Shown here: piece by piece, positions 5,497 to 5,548 of the stretch
Position numbering within the stretch: the stretch's first letter is position 1
Layout of the letters: the number at the start of each line of letters is the position of its first letter
Origin: a bacterium
GTDB taxonomy: Bacteria > UBA10199 > 2-02-FULL-44-16 > JAAZCA01
Direction of reading: 5' to 3'
DNA length: 5,548 nt
Assembly (NCBI GenBank): GCA_041648665.1
Contig: JBAZOP010000136.1
Span: 1 to 5,548, forward strand
The notes under the pieces: model-generated
The model's input: only the letters and a program-made list of their open reading frames with translations
Told to the model about the DNA's origin: nothing
The model's database searches: none
Translations under genes and position numbers: made by a program

Positions 5497-5548
5497 CCGT
5501 TACCTCGAAGGGCTGGTTTGCGGTCAGGATAGTATTTCCGTCTTCCGA
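5474..5548 (-). CDS. possible 3' end of an upstream gene (unidentified)
   Basis: Reading leftward from the window edge, one minus-strand frame stays open for 24 codons and ends in TGA at 5476-5474. The peptide (TILTANQPFEVTDARRVHK at its end) looks protein-like, but I recognise no family. If real, it overlaps psd read from 5496, or stops 13 bases before the alternative psd start at 5460. The other two frames close earlier (TGA at 5526-5524) or near the same point (TAA near 5480-5478). The segment may also simply be an upstream untranslated region. I see no convincing promoter or terminator in it. Confidence 0.2.
   Translation of the reverse strand, partial: SEDGNTILTANQPFEVTDARRVHK

Noticed and set aside
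5071..5532. Plus-strand open frame opposite psd (153 codons)
   Set aside because: The product is rich in Arg, His, Gly and Asp with no family resemblance, and it lies entirely opposite the conserved psd motifs and its upstream edge.
5529..5537. TACTAT-like -10 promoter element upstream of psd on the minus strand
   Set aside because: It matches TATAAT at only four of six positions, and a -35 element cannot be assessed because the window ends. The segment may be coding.

Overview
The window is a compact stretch of a GC-rich (roughly 60% by eye), Gram-negative chromosome. All six recognisable genes lie on the minus strand and read from right to left. The likely source is a bacterium of the former Deltaproteobacteria (Myxococcota, Desulfobacterota or Bdellovibrionota-like). 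This rests on three things: the short, linked psd-pssA pair next to asd and truA; an outer-membrane barrel resembling a myxobacterial family; and a Cys-containing C-terminal sorting-type signal of the MYXO-CTERM kind. No 16S rRNA or other marker is present, so this placement is an inference.

In transcription order the layout is: psd (5496-4819, phosphatidylserine decarboxylase), pssA (4822-3977, phosphatidylserine synthase), a 94-residue multi-cysteine zinc-ribbon protein (3973-3689), asd (3672-2650, aspartate-semialdehyde dehydrogenase), an 848-residue secreted/envelope protein (2650-104), and the first 34 codons of truA (104-1, tRNA pseudouridine synthase), which runs off the left edge. The junctions are a 4-base ATGA overlap, a 3-base gap, a 16-base gap, and two 1-base TGATG overlaps. 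The set therefore looks like one translationally coupled operon. No terminator or clear internal promoter is visible, and no stretch over 60 bases is non-coding.

PssA and Psd together convert CDP-diacylglycerol to phosphatidylethanolamine. Asd makes aspartate semialdehyde for lysine/diaminopimelate, threonine and methionine. TruA modifies the tRNA anticodon stem-loop. The unexpected member is the 848-residue protein between asd and truA. It has a signal peptide, a probable beta-propeller and Ig/FN3-like modules. An internal Gly-Cys/transmembrane/Arg-rich segment follows, which looks like a protein-sorting C-terminus. Directly after it comes a second signal-peptide-like segment and then an outer-membrane beta-barrel ending in Phe. 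It reads like two exported proteins joined in one frame, and it is the main point of interest here.
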